From Tritrichomonas musculus (Eukaryota > Parabasalia > Tritrichomonadida > Tritrichomonadidae), in assembly GCA_039105265.1 (NCBI GenBank), contig JAPFFF010000050.1, positions 992,001 through 1,056,000 on the forward strand: a stretch of 64,000 bases of DNA. The letters are read 5' to 3'. The notes under the pieces were generated by a model. That model had not been told where the DNA came from. It saw only the letters and a program-made list of their open reading frames with translations, and ran no database searches. Both the position numbers and the translations under genes were made by a program. Each line of letters begins with the position of its first letter. Positions within the stretch are counted from its first letter, which is position 1. Shown here piece after piece: positions 29,750 to 41,105 of the stretch.

Positions 29750-30720
29750 AACTTTATGTCTTATATTTTTGAATATAGAGAATAATTATCGTGTTGTAAA
29801 AAACCTTTATTAAAAATGAACTTTGTATAGTAATGATGTTGATTTGTGCTTTTTTATTTTTTATTTTTTTAAGAAAATGGGTTTTGTGTAGACATTCTTC
29901 CTTTAAGTAGAATTAACAAAAATAATATTTAAGTATGGATTTTTGGATATGATTGATAAAATATAAAAAAAAATTCAATTCAAAATCTCCATTTTTTATT
30001 GGTTTTCATTAAATTTCATAGATTAATTTTTGTAACTTGATATTGCTAATTAGTATTTGGAAAAGAAAAATGAGCTAATGGTTTCCAAATTGGATATTTT
30101 AACAGTTTCAACGGTTTGAGTAATATTTTCTGAGAACGACTTGAGAATATCAGTCTGACATTAGTAGTCGTCGAAAATAAATCTAATAAAAGCTATCTGT
30201 TATTAGAAAGAATAAAAATTAACTTGAATATAACTATAGTAAGATCATAGAAATGCTTCTTTACGTCTTAATATTTAAAATGGCGCTAAAGTCATTGAAA
30301 ATACTTACCGTTCTATTCAAAAATAAACGGTTGATGATTGAGAATATTTTTTCTTAAAAAGTGGATGAAGTGTATTTGTTATCAAAAAGTGGACATATTG
30401 CTGGTTTGGTAACTAGCAAGCCTTGCCAGAAAATATTACTCTAACGGTTTTATTATGAATTACTATTTGTCTATATATAATTAATTAAAAAATCCAATAA
30501 ATTCTTTATTTTTTACATATTTTTGTGCATTTGCTGTTTCTTTGATGCAAAATAAAGGAAATGGCAGAATTACAAAAAATCCAAAAAAAAAATAATGTAA
30601 ATTATAGAATTGATTTTTTTATATCAATTCAATGGTTTATTTTGGATTTACTCAGAAAAAAATCCATTCAATAGTTTAAAGTATTCAAAAAAAATCCTTT
30701 CTAAAGTTTACATATAGAAC
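29750..30720. other. Intergenic, no gene seen
   Basis: AT-rich stretch with an imperfect direct repeat (TCTTTATTAAAAATGAACTT at 29730 and CCTTTATTAAAAATGAACTT at 29803). No coding frame or RNA gene seen. Confidence 0.4.
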
Positions 30721-30724
30721 TTTT

Positions 30725-31003
30725 TTGAATAAAAATCCATCTATTAAAATTTTTGATTTATTATATGAAAAATCCAAGCTGGATTTTTTTTCCATCCAGG
30801 ATAACGGTTATCCTACCATTAAATTGAAAATGGACACCATTAAATGTTTAAATATTTTTCAAGCCATTAAAAAGTTTTTTGTTTCGGTTTCAAACAAAAC
30901 AAAGCAAAGTAAGTTTAAAAATATAAATTTTAAACTTGATCAAAATCTGATTTATTACCGTGAATTTTGTGAGAATGCTTCAAATACTGGAAAAATTGAA
31001 TGA
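30725..31003 (+). CDS. Small open frame of unknown nature (92 aa)
   Basis: A 92-residue Lys/Phe/Asn-rich frame, no motif and no recognised family. Its flanks contain several copies of AAAAATCC/GGATTTTT-like words, including inside the frame, which argues that it may be part of a decayed repeat rather than a gene. Kept because it is the only frame of note in about 1.5 kb. Confidence 0.2.
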   Translation: MNKNPSIKIFDLLYEKSKLDFFSIQDNGYPTIKLKMDTIKCLNIFQAIKKFFVSVSNKTKQSKFKNINFKLDQNLIYYREFCENASNTGKIE

Positions 31004-31280
31004 AAATAATAAATTTTGATTGATGGGCAAAAAAACAAATTTCCTTTAAAGAGATATTATAAAAAAGAAATTATCGATAAGATTATGATTTTTTAATATG
31101 TAGTTATGAATTAGCTGCAATAAAATAAAAAGCATAATTTATCAACACTGATAAAATCATATTTTCCTATTGTTTAATCAAACTTTTTGATAGGATATTT
31201 TTTTTGAAAGAATACTGTAAAATTTGAAAGGTTTTAAAATAATAACGTTTCATCAAAAAAAAAAAAAAAAAAATATTTTA

Positions 31281-32126
31281 ATGATTGAATGTTGCTTAAG
31301 TTATGCATGCGCTGATGTTGATGGCTCAGTTATTACAAATAAAAGTATTCCAAAATGGAGAAGATATACAATGTGGGCATGCTTGATTGCATTAGGTTGT
31401 TCAATAATTGTAGCGCTCGTATTTGGTTTACTCCTTTTCATAAGACTTAATCCTTATTACTTTTTTGGCAAAACCCAAGCAAAGAAAATTTATTTTGTTT
31501 CACTTGTATTTAATATTATCAGCATTATTGCATTTTGTATATTTCTTTCTTTTCTCTGCAAAGTTTGGAAGAGAAAAAAGACAAAATGCGTGTTCATGGC
31601 CTTTAACTTTTTCGTCTGGATCAGTGTTGCTTGTTCATTTTTATGCTACTTGTTTGGAAGCCCATCTATAAAGACTGAATTGACAGATAACCTTCCTTGT
31701 TCAGCGCCATTAGATGAGGTTTACAAAGCAATACTTGAGAAACATCCGAATGAATATGATGATTTTAGAATTAAATTCTTGGATTGGCATGAAAATTTAG
31801 ATATAAATGATATTTGCGGCAATGTTCTTGTTCCTTTGCTTATAATTGAAATTCTCCAATTTGCTTTTTATATTACATTTGCTGGCTTTCTTTCTGGATG
31901 CTGCTGCTGTCCTCCCATTTCACAAGTTGAAAATGATGATGAAGATCAAAGCCAAAACCAAAATGACTCTGCCAATAATATGCCAAATCAATTTGATCAA
32001 ATGATCCCAAATCAAAATAACCCTAATCAATATCCAAATCAAAACAACAAAAGCCTTAATCAAGCAGAGGAACAAAATAATAATCCAACTCAATCAATGC
32101 AAAATTTAGATATAAATACACCTTGA
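31281..32126 (+). CDS. Tetraspanin-like four-pass membrane protein
   Basis: Counted from the ATG at 31281, which follows an A15 tract and is preferred to the in-frame ATG at 31224, the protein has 281 residues. Membrane segments: 31-54, 70-94, 104-126 and 182-206. The second extracellular loop (127-181) contains Cys140 and Cys179, and a CCCC run (207-210) right after the last segment is a likely palmitoylation site. This topology and the Cys placement fit tetraspanins, which organise membrane microdomains and occur on trichomonad surfaces, but the CCG motif is absent, so the call is only tetraspanin-like. The cytosolic tail (215-281) is low-complexity, rich in Asn, Gln and Pro. Confidence 0.65.
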   Translation: MIECCLSYACADVDGSVITNKSIPKWRRYTMWACLIALGCSIIVALVFGLLLFIRLNPYYFFGKTQAKKIYFVSLVFNIISIIAFCIFLSFLCKVWKRKKTKCVFMAFNFFVWISVACSFLCYLFGSPSIKTELTDNLPCSAPLDEVYKAILEKHPNEYDDFRIKFLDWHENLDINDICGNVLVPLLIIEILQFAFYITFAGFLSGCCCCPPISQVENDDEDQSQNQNDSANNMPNQFDQMIPNQNNPNQYPNQNNKSLNQAEEQNNNPTQSMQNLDINTP

Positions 32127-32259
32127 AAAAAATAACGTAAATTAATTCATATTAATAAAGACTAATCTTGTTTATGTTTTATTTTCATTCTATTTTATTA
32201 TTTATGAGAGAACTAATATAATTTGCATTTATTAAAATATTTGATTATGGGCAATTTTA

Positions 32260-32709
32260 TAATCTTGCTATATCTCGATAATCTATATTAATTATTAGTG
32301 TGTTTTTTGATATTGATAACAAAATTATTAATTTGATATCAAATATCGAAGGAAATTTTAATATTAAAAATAAAATTTTGGAAAGTATTCAAATTTTTTG
32401 GAAATAAAAAACACCAATATATTTGACTATAACAAATTTTAAATAATGAAAAATGATAATATATGCTTTATATAAATTATATATTATTTTACAAAGAGAA
32501 AAATAAAATCTATTAATGTTTTTTAAGTGAAAAATGTCTGATAATGATTGGTAATAATCGTTATCATCTTTTCAATATTTTTCATATAACATTTCCTATT
32601 TGATTCACGATTTCATGAGAATATTGATATCGGGTTTACAAACTGATAATCGATTATCAAGCTTAAAAAAGTGTCAGCTCTGATATCGATTCTCAAAATA
32701 GCATACCTA
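32260..32709. mobile_element. MITE, 450 bp, same family as 23936-24391
   Basis: Left end TAATCTTGCTATATCTCGATAATC, right end GATTCTCAAAATAGCATACCTA; as inverted repeats they match over most of 24 positions. The inside holds GATAATCGATTATC-type palindromes and stretches shared with 59565-59849 (for example TTGATATTGATAACAAAA). No coding capacity. Confidence 0.65.
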
Positions 32710-32835
32710 CAATTTTTTTGGTAAAAAAACCTTTTGAATTTCAGATGGAATCTACTTTTCATTTCTATAAAAAAAAAGATACTAAATATATAGATAAAAA
32801 TAAAAATTGATTTAAGAACTTTGTTCAAAATTTAT

Positions 32836-33795
32836 TCATTGATTATTTTTAAAGCAACCATGACCTTTATATTTCATTACTCCAATGTAAAATATGGCGA
32901 CATGGTGATTGATTTCTGAAAGAAGCTCAAAATGATTGAAAGTTTGAACAAAATTTTTATATTTGTAAAGATCAATTGCATAATTAAGTGGAAAAGTATA
33001 GTTTCCTGATTTTTTCATAAAGCAAATGTATTTATGTATGTTTATGATTATGCTTTACTAGGATTGATTGAGCTTGGAAAAGTATTGCATAATTAAGTGG
33101 AAAAGTATAATCATTTTTATTTTTGTTTTTTGCTTATAAATTCTGAATCTGTTTTTATTTGAACCACAATATCCTCAAATGTTGGTCTTTCAGATGGATC
33201 TGATGCCCAGCATTGAGTAATAAATTTTTGAAATCTTTCTGTGATTGTGCTCGAAAATTCTGGCCTTTTTCCTTTTATTACTTCTGATATTATCTGATTA
33301 AAATGTTTAAGTTCATTATAAGGAATTTCATTGGATAGAATTTCATATGCAATAAATGAAAATGAATAAACATCACTTGCTTTGGAATATTGGTTATTTT
33401 GTAATATTTCAGGTGCTGAATAAATTGGGGTCCACTTGAGTTCTCCTATTGATTGATAAGTCACTTCATTTCAATTGTAAAAATTTGTTGATATTACAAA
33501 ATCGCCATTTTTTGGTAATAAAAAATCATCTAGAAATATGCTTGCTGGACTCAAATAACGATGAACAATACCATGTGAATGTGAATGTGAATGTATAAAT
33601 ATTTATAAGCTTCCAAGTATCATTCCATCCATCAATTGATACATTATTTCTTTCTAATTGTAATATGTTTTCTAGTGAATTTACCGTTGATGTTTCAGTA
33701 AATATGACTGGTTTTCTTTCTTTTATAAAATTTATTGGACTATAACCAATGAATTCAATATTGTTAGATGATTTATATAATTAATTATTTGCAAT
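32836..33795 (-). pseudogene. Decayed TKL-like kinase with Sel1-like tail
   Basis: Read leftward: IEFIGYSPINFIKERKPVIF near 33790-33730; the catalytic loop as HRYLSPASIFLDD near 33550 (Asp replaced by Tyr); GDFV where DFG is expected; then an intact C-lobe at 33464-33117 with APEILQNNQYSKASDVYSF and ASDPSERPTFEDI. Further downstream, 33018-32836 reads as a Sel1-like repeat piece (AIFYIGVMKYKGHG). Kinase-Sel1 fusions are a known trichomonad architecture. A frame change near 33585, an in-frame stop near 33470 and the loss of catalytic Asp show it is dead. The phrase CATAATTAAGTGGAAAAGTA occurs twice (near 32980 and 33090), a small duplication inside it. Confidence 0.75.
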
Positions 33796-33898
33796 TCTTT
33801 TAGAAGTTCAGAAAGTTGTTCATCAGTAAAACGATCTATATTAAATTTTGCAATTTGACCTGTATAGAACCTGTTTGTTTCTCCTGAATTTTATAATA

Positions 33899-34209
33899 GA
33901 CCTTTTTATAAAAAAAATTTTTTTTTGCGATAAAGTATACTTTTTAGCGATAATGTCTACTTTTTCATAAAAAAAGAACTTTTTCACTTAAACAAATGAA
34001 TCTATATATCTTAAAAATAAACTGATAAAACATAATTTATAACAACTAAAATATATTATATGCTTGTCTAGAATCATATAACATTGGTTTTAAATAATAA
34101 TTCTAATTGCTTTGCGTTTTTGTGAAAAAGTTCATTTTTATGATAAAGTGATCATTATCGCTAAAAAGTATACTTTATCGTAAAAAAAATTTCTTTTTAT
34201 AAAAAGGTC
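33899..34209. mobile_element. MITE, 311 bp, TA-flanked
   Basis: TA then GACCTTTTTATAAAAA at the left, TTTTTATAAAAAGGTC then TA at the right. The inverted repeat goes on for about 90 bp (GCGATAAAGTATACTTTTTAGCGATAATG and its complement inside). No coding frame. Ends and TA flanks fit Tc1/mariner-type nonautonomous elements. It sits between two decayed kinases. Confidence 0.8.
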
Positions 34210-34278
34210 TAATATTTGAAATTATCTCCTTTATGAATAACTTCTTTTCTTTGATATTTGGACAAATCTAGAAACATA

Positions 34279-34850
34279 TTATTTGCATTTTAATATTCTT
34301 TTTGATAACTTTATTTTGTTTTTAATCTCTTCTTTTTGTTTTCGCTCAAAATATTGATCTATATTTATATTGCTTATAGTTAAATGTTTTTCTTTAATTA
34401 TTGAAATATAATTATAATATTCTTTTTCATTTATATTTGGAGTTAAAAAGCTAATGTCTGTTTCAAGTACTTTTACATTTTTATAAAATTCTTGGCGCTC
34501 TTTCTTTGATTCCAACAATTTTCAATTAATCTTTGATAACAAAATGGGATTGTACAAGTAAATTCTCGACGAATACCTTTTAAAATATCCCTCATTAATT
34601 TAAATTGGCAAATGGATCTGTGTTAGTTATGATATCATACACGATTAAAGAATAAGCATAACTATCATTTCTGGTGACATATATGCTATAGTACCTTTCA
34701 ACCCAGATGATGAACTTGAATTAAAAATATTAATCTTTTTCTGTCTTGCATCAAAAATGTGTTTGGAAAAACCAAAATCTGCTATAATCTCTGTTTTTAA
34801 ATTGAATAGTTTATGGTTCTCCTTTCCCATTGAGAGATTAAAATTCAGTG
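34279..34850 (-). pseudogene. Second decayed kinase (C-lobe piece)
   Basis: Read leftward: ADFGFSKHIF (DFG) near 34775, GTIAYMSPEM (APE position) near 34685, then in another frame DSYAYSLIVYDIITNTDPF near 34665-34610, then QRLIENCWNQRKSAK near 34530, which matches the conserved CW helix of the kinase C-lobe. The N-lobe and catalytic loop are not found. At least two frame changes. Its style is the same as the neighbouring relic, so a small kinase cluster has died here. Confidence 0.7.
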
Positions 34851-34912
34851 AGTTTTCTCAAATTATCTTTGTTATATAATAAAAATCATAAGTAAGTATT
34901 AATCATATATTC

Positions 34913-35012
34913 TATAGCATCTTGTTAAGTCCAAATGTCACTTTTTTTTGGTGAAAAATTTCTGATAAAAGGCCAAAAAAAAATTGGAATTTGGACTTAA
35001 CAAGATGCTATA
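34913..35012. mobile_element. 100-bp hairpin MITE
   Basis: TATAGCATCTTGTTAAGTCC AAA at the left and its complement at the right (TTTGGACTTAACAAGATGCTATA), a perfect 23-bp inverted repeat around a 54-bp middle. TA ends. No coding capacity. It lies 70 bp from the large transposon that starts at 35083. Confidence 0.75.
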
Positions 35013-36179
35013 ATATATTCATTTCAAAATCATTTATTTGCTCTTTCAAAAAAAGCAATTAAAGTTTAGTTTAAAAAATTTACACCTGTTTCACTTTTGT
35101 AACGGAAATTTTCATTTTCGTAACGGAAAATACAAAAACGTAAGAAAATTTAAAGCATTTCAAATATTTGTATGAATTTTAGTATAATAACAACTAATAT
35201 TGCCATAGATTTCATTTTTTATTGAATTTTTTTTTTAAGATTGATCAAATACCCTTACAAATTAACAGTCATTTTTTTTTGCGGAATAAACGTACGTAAA
35301 ATTTTCATTTAAAATTTTTATAATTTTTTTTTGAATAAACTCAATTCAAAAAAGAATTGTCATTTACAAAACATATTATTTTTAATTTATAATTAGTAAT
35401 CCTTTAGATTTTATTAGAAAGAAATATGCTTTATAAGAAAATCATATTTTTTATGAAAAAGTGAATATAATCTAATTTTGAAAGAGTGATCGTAAATCAT
35501 AAAATTCACCCATTTTTTTATACAAGTTCCTTTGCTCAATTTCTACTTAAATCTTGCTTCTGAAACATCGAGACCAAAATATTATTGCAGTTCCTAAGTG
35601 TATAGATGATCTCAATTCGTTGCTAATTCAAATTTGAAAGATTATTCGATGACGATATTTATTTTTTTCGATTCTTTTTAATTTTATGGTTTTTACTAAA
35701 CATATTCTTTATAATTATTCTCTTATTATGCTTTTTATTTAACCCTTTGTGCTTTTTTTAATATTATTCCATAAAGATTGAAAATCGCTATAATTTGATT
35801 AATTTGTGCTTCCAATGTGCGTTTTAGATAATACTTAAGTATAATACTTAAGTATGAATCTTAATTTTATATAATAATCACTCAAAAATTTCAATTTTAG
35901 CTTTTTTTAAGGAAAGAGTGTCAATTTTATGAATTCAATAAAACGAATCAAACGAAAAATTCAATTAATCAATTTCAAGTTAATATATATTTTTTTAATT
36001 ATTTGCATCTGAGAAAGTGTATTAAAGATCTTTTATTAAAATCAAACATTTTTATTTTTAAAAAAAAAAGTATTTAAATCTTTGAAAAACACAAAAAAAA
36101 GTTCATAAAATAAAAACCAGAGAAATATTGGCTTTATTTTTTAAAAAATGAATTACAAATATATTATTTTATTTCGATA

Positions 36180-36292
36180 TTGAATAAAGTAATAGAGAGC
36201 TTTTGTAATTATATTTAATACTTGGTAAATATCATTTCGATTTCATTACTCAATTCAAAAAAATGAAAAAAACTCTCTATTACTTTATTCAA
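36180..36292. mobile_element. 113-bp hairpin MITE nested in the large transposon
   Basis: TTGAATAAAGTAATAGAGAG at 36180-36199 and its perfect complement at 36273-36292. The 73-bp middle has no coding capacity. Confidence 0.7.
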
Positions 36293-36796
36293 ATTTGAAA
36301 TAATAAATGACTGGCCCACTTTAATTATATAAAAACCTCATTGAGAATGCTGTGGTTTTATTTTTAAGCATTCATTCAAAAAAAATATAAACTATTCAAT
36401 TTTTTTAAAATTTGAGAACTTATACTCCCATTTTTAGAAAATAAAAATAGTCAAAATCTTAATCAGAATTAATTTTTTAAAAAAAAATACTCTTCCATCT
36501 AGAATTTAATTCATAATATAAATTATATTTTTTATAATTTTTTGTACATCAACCATTTTTGGATCAAAATCATTTTATTTGTAAATTGTTTTGAGTAAAA
36601 TACCAAAAATCATTTTATAAATACAGTATTTCAATTTTTAAATTATCGGAAAAATCGTTGATTTGGTGAACTAAACGTTATTCATTTTTGGCGCTAAAAA
36701 GTTTTGATTTTGGCGCGGAAATTTATTTTTTTTTTTGGCGCTAAATTTTAACAATTTAACTTTTTGTTAAACAACTGAAGTTCATTTCATTATTTT

Positions 36797-38218
36797 TTGT
36801 TGCTGATTAATAATTTGATGAGCAGACCAACAAAGCAGAGGATCCACTTGAAAAAAATTCGTCAAATTCGAAATAGAGCTCATAGCAATGATCAATATGA
36901 CCTTGAAAATGAAATAAGTCTTCAGAACCAAGAAGAACTTCAAGAAGAAATAGATCTTCAGAATGAAGAAGATCTTCATGACGAAATAGATCTTCAAAAT
37001 GAAGAAGTTCAATGTAATTTTAACAGTAATGAAGCAAAACATTCAGCCCTCGAATATGCTTTTGCAACTCTTGCCACAGGAGAATCTTATACCTGTAGTG
37101 CTAAATTTAATGCACATTTAAACCGGCCTTTTACATCTAAAAGCTCATTCTACAGGGCTCAACAAACTGTAGCTAATGAGGTTGAAAGATACGCAAAAGA
37201 ATCCATTGAAAAAGCTCAAAGTGAACTTCCTGATAATGCTTTGCTGAGTGGAGATGGCAGGTATTCGATAAGAAGAAATTCGCCACATTGCACATACGAC
37301 ATTATAGATTCCTCTAGTAACAAAATTGTAGCATTTGGGGTGGCAGATAAGAAGAGTTTTTTTCACCCAAATGAGACCTTTTCTAAATCCTCGAACCTTT
37401 TGGAGTCAGAAGCAATGAGAAGAGCTTTGAGCCAAATAAACTGTAAGCATAAAGTGAGTGGCTTCATTTTGGATGGCGACAACAAAAATCCCAAGTTATT
37501 ACAAGAGAACAATTTTAACTCTTTCATCTTCAGAGATCCCAATCATCTTTGCTTATGTTTTAATCGTTTTCTTTATGCACAATTGTATGAAAAAAAGAAA
37601 ATGATAGAAGGAATATCTGATTGTTTTCGTGGGATAAGAGATAAGGTGAAAAAATGGTACTCGTTCCTTATCCATTCGCCATTGGATGTACAAACAAAGA
37701 GGGATGCTTGGGCTAATACCGTAAGTCATTTAATTGGCAACCATCAGAATTGTCTATATCATAAACCCACGGATTATGTGTGGGAAGTTGGCCTAAAGTA
37801 TGAAGAGTGTGCCGAAACTCTCTACTTTATTTTGCTTCAAAAAATTGATGACTTTTATCAAGTGACATATGGTGGCTCGACACAATCGAATGAAGCATTT
37901 CATAAGGAACAGCTTTCATTTTGTAGCAAAGACGTTCTATACCCTCGTTCACAAGTAACAAGAGATTATATGGCATTGTTGAGACATAATGAAGGTCCAG
38001 TTTATGAACTTGAATTGCGAAAAAGATTACACCTTCCAAATCTTGATTTTAATTATCAAGTTCAAATAGAGAATGAGCAAGAAGAACGAGAAGGAAAAAA
38101 AATTATGAGAAGATCACTTCCATATAAGAAACAATTTAATTCATATCGAAAGAAAAAGTCGGAAATGAATAAGTACACAAAAGGTGATTACAAGCCATCT
38201 GAAGAGGAAGATGAATAA
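36797..38218 (+). CDS. DDE transposase (Kolobok/Mutator-like)
   Basis: A 473-residue frame (or 466 from ATG 36818). Residues 1-30 are basic; 35-70 hold three acidic repeats of the type LQNEEDLHDEID. The catalytic core: SGDGRYS with D153, then ILDGDNK with D226/D228, and TQSNEAFH with E366, the likely DDE triad. This order (GDG..., DGD, then TQ-xNE) is that of Kolobok and related Mutator-group transposases. A C/H-rich piece HLIGNHQNCLYH (311-322) lies between the last Asp and Glu, as in that group. The Lys/Arg-rich C-terminus (RRSLPYKKQF...YRKKK) could be a nuclear signal. No stop or frame change, so it may still be functional. Confidence 0.78.
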   Translation: MLLINNLMSRPTKQRIHLKKIRQIRNRAHSNDQYDLENEISLQNQEELQEEIDLQNEEDLHDEIDLQNEEVQCNFNSNEAKHSALEYAFATLATGESYTCSAKFNAHLNRPFTSKSSFYRAQQTVANEVERYAKESIEKAQSELPDNALLSGDGRYSIRRNSPHCTYDIIDSSSNKIVAFGVADKKSFFHPNETFSKSSNLLESEAMRRALSQINCKHKVSGFILDGDNKNPKLLQENNFNSFIFRDPNHLCLCFNRFLYAQLYEKKKMIEGISDCFRGIRDKVKKWYSFLIHSPLDVQTKRDAWANTVSHLIGNHQNCLYHKPTDYVWEVGLKYEECAETLYFILLQKIDDFYQVTYGGSTQSNEAFHKEQLSFCSKDVLYPRSQVTRDYMALLRHNEGPVYELELRKRLHLPNLDFNYQVQIENEQEEREGKKIMRRSLPYKKQFNSYRKKKSEMNKYTKGDYKPSEEEDE

Positions 38219-38219
38219 T

Positions 38220-38356
38220 TGAGACATCATGATTTAATTTTTATCTTACTAAAAAAAGATAATTCCAATTTTTTAATTTGATTTTATTCTTTTTATTACG
38301 TGATCTGAAATATGTGTAAAAAGCATCAGTTTGATTGCCATCATGACCTATTTTTC

Positions 38357-38401
<45 letters not shown>

Positions 38402-39180
38402 TGAATTGAAGTGATTTGAATTGCTTTATGTGATCTGAAATATGTGCAAAAAACATCATTTTGATTAGCAATCTGATTTATTATTATTATGTTTTTTTTT
38501 TTTTTTTTTTTAAATTGCCGAATGATAAAAATTATAAATTTATAGCATATATGGCAAAACAATGGTTTATAAAAAAAACATAGATCTGCGCAGTAAAAAC
38601 AATATAATTAGCATTTTGGAAAAAAATCGTGAATCATATCTTTCATCAAAATGAAAATTTGGTACTAGAATACTGATTAAATTGAGATATTTTGGAAAAA
38701 ATAAATATGCATTATAACGATGAATAATAAATATCGGTAATTGCGAATTTTTCCAATTTAATATATATAAGGAAAAAGAATATCATAAAAAAGAAGCACC
38801 AATTGATAATTTCTTCAAAAGCATTAACGCTAATCCTAATGTAAATTAAAGTTATTGGAATTTCGATTTGCTTTTGTGCTCAATACAAGAGAAACATAAG
38901 ACTAGAAAATTTGAGATTTTTTTTTTTCAGCCAATAAATTTGAATAAAAAAATTTTATACATAAATTTTTAAGCTTAAAAAAAAAAATTTAAAATCTAAT
39001 AAAAATAAATAATAAAATATTTTTAATATTAAAAAAATGATATATCTATGGAATTTTTATGTTGATATCTCAATCAGATATAAAAAAAACTCTTTCCTTA
39101 AATAAAAAAATATAGAAAAAGTCGATGAATAATGAGATTTATATTAAAAAAATAGTATAAATAAATTTAATATTATTTAT
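38220..39180. other. 3' noncoding part of the large transposon
   Basis: No gene. Holds a 42-base poly-T at about 38359-38400 and a second poly-T near 38491-38510. On either side of the first tract the phrase GTGATCTGAAATATGTG occurs twice (38299 and 38429), a ~130-bp direct duplication. Confidence 0.55.
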
Positions 39181-39181
39181 A

Positions 39182-40014
39182 TAGGCCATTCAATAAGTTC
39201 GTAACTTCTGCTTTTTAGAAAGTAGAAATGATTATTCAAATAATAAATATAATAATTATAATATGTGAACGATACTCTATAATTTGCTAAAATAGTTTGC
39301 TATTATAACTAATATTCACTGAGTTGTTGTGAGTTTAAAATTTATTACTTTTAAATTTTCATTTTTTGGAATATCAAAGGAGTTATAAAAATATTTAGTT
39401 CAAATCATATGAATGATAAAAAAAATTGTCAAATTGATATATTTTTATGATCCGTTAAAGTACGTTAAGCCTTACTTTTTCAAAAGAATCTATGGTTTGA
39501 AGCCCTATTCAAAAGATTCATAAAAAAAAATATATTAATTAATAAGACATTGATTTAATATATATGTATATAAAAAATCAATGAAAAGTAATTGTTATAT
39601 ATTTCCAAATGTATATATATATTCAAATTTTTGAAAAAAAATAGCCAAAAAAGGTCAAAATCATTGAATTTTTTTATTGAAACATTTTTATTTAGATATT
39701 TTCAAAACCATTGGTTAATGATTTATCAATTTTATAATTAATTATAATAATAGTGTATGCATATTACCTATATCAATATTCGGATAAATGAAAAGTATTT
39801 CATGCATTGAGTAAATACCACAAAAATTCAATAATCATTTTTCAGCCTTAATTTGAAAAAAATCTCTTAAAAGTACTGAATAATAAATTAAACAAAAATC
39901 GAAAATAATAAATGTATAGATATTGATGAAATGCTTATATATAAATAAATAAATATTTTATATCATATCTATATGTGGAAAAAAGTGCCAGTTACGAACT
40001 TATTGGATGACCTA
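39182..40014. mobile_element. Mariner-type nonautonomous element, ~830 bp
   Basis: Ends GGCCATTCAATAAGTTCGTAACT (left) and its near-complement (right: AGTTACGAACTTATTGGATGACC), flanked by TA. CAATAAGTTCGTAA is a hallmark of mariner ends. The inside has no transposase frame, so this is an internally replaced or deleted derivative that depends on a mariner transposase elsewhere. Nested in the large transposon. Confidence 0.82.
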
Positions 40015-40633
40015 TAATTATATTATAACTATAAATATTGGGATTTAATTCGAATTTTTTATTAATAAAAAAATTGCTAACGATTAAAAAAACAAAATTC
40101 GTTATAACTTGGGCATTAAATAATATAGGATATAATGATTTAAATCCCCAAAGATTTTATCCAAATATTTGTTAAATATAAAGAAAAACCTCATTTACAT
40201 GTAAAATCAATAATAAACGGTCAAAATTCTGATAAAAAAAATTATTTCAAAAAAATTCAATGGGAATAAAAAGAATTGTCAGATTTTGTGAGAGAAAGTA
40301 AAATTATTTGTGAGAAAATTTTTCAAAAATTTCTTCTTACGTTTACTCGTACGTTTATTCCGCAAAAAAAAATGACAGTTAATTTGTAAGGGTAATAAAT
40401 AATATTTTTCGTTTTAAAAATCACTAATTCTTCATATATATGTATATTTTATTAAATAAATTATACAAATTTGCTATTTAAATAAATTTTTTTTAAAGAA
40501 GAGATTATTATATATTGCATATTTTTGTTGATGAATTTTTTCTGAATGAATAATCATTTTTTATTAAATAAAAGATGTTAACTTTAAAATCACAAATTTT
40601 TATAACAAAGATCATATATTCATGAAAATTTCA

Positions 40634-40742
40634 TATTTTCCGTAACAAAAGTGAAAATTTCGGTTTCGAAAATGAAAATTTCCGTTACGAAAGTGAAAAT
40701 TTCCGTCACGAAAGTGGAATTTCCCGTTACAAAGGTGAAACA
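40634..40742. repeat. Subterminal ~21-bp tandem repeats of the large transposon
   Basis: Five imperfect units of GTGAAAATTTCCGTTACGAAA. Left-end counterparts lie at 35098-35145. Subterminal repeats of this kind are commonly the binding sites of the transposase. Confidence 0.75.
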
Positions 40743-40820
40743 GGTGTATATGACATATAATTTCAATCAAAAAAATTGAGAGATTTTTTTTTCCTTCCAT
40801 CCAATATAAAAAATAAATAA

Positions 40821-41063
40821 ATGAAGGTTAGTGAATCTCATCCAAAGTCAAAGGAGATGAATATAACTATAACAAAAAATGACAAAAAAGCAATTAAAAT
40901 CGAAACAAAAGAAGGTCCGAAGCAGAAAACATTAACAATTCAATTCAAACCAAAAGATAATCAAAGTTCACCAACTCAAATAAATGTAACAACAAAGACA
41001 AAACCAAATATCAGACCTCCACCAGCTGATCCAATAAAACTAAAAACAAATTTGTAGATAAAT

Positions 41064-41105
<42 letters not shown>

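Larger units (their letters stand above)
35083..40746. mobile_element. 5.66 kb DDE transposon with long terminal inverted repeats (Kolobok/Mutator-like)
   Basis: Ends CACCTGTTTCACTTTTGTAACGG and the matching complement (ending ...GGTGAAACAGGTG at 40746), flanked by TA on both sides. The inverted repeats extend inward with gaps for ~200 bp: the phrase CCTTACAAATTAACAGTCAT near 35256 and its complement near 40370 (one mismatch) prove the pairing. It carries a full transposase gene at 36797-38218 and holds nested elements at 36180-36292 and 39182-40014. The right end has tandem ~21-bp subterminal repeats. A complete-looking transposase plus both ends suggests that it was active not long ago, before the insertions. 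TSD length is unresolved. Confidence 0.78.

Noticed and set aside
34600-34625. ATAACTAACACAGATCC as an intron 3' end
   Set aside because: It resembles the parabasalid branch/acceptor ACTAACACACAG, but lacks two bases and is in frame as TNTDP in the kinase relic; no donor was found.
38341-38562. 73-codon Lys-rich frame on the minus strand
   Set aside because: Produced by two poly-T tracts; no coding character outside them.
40612-40800. 62-codon frame with HFRNGNFHFRN repeats
   Set aside because: It is the translation of the subterminal 21-bp repeats of the large transposon, not a gene.
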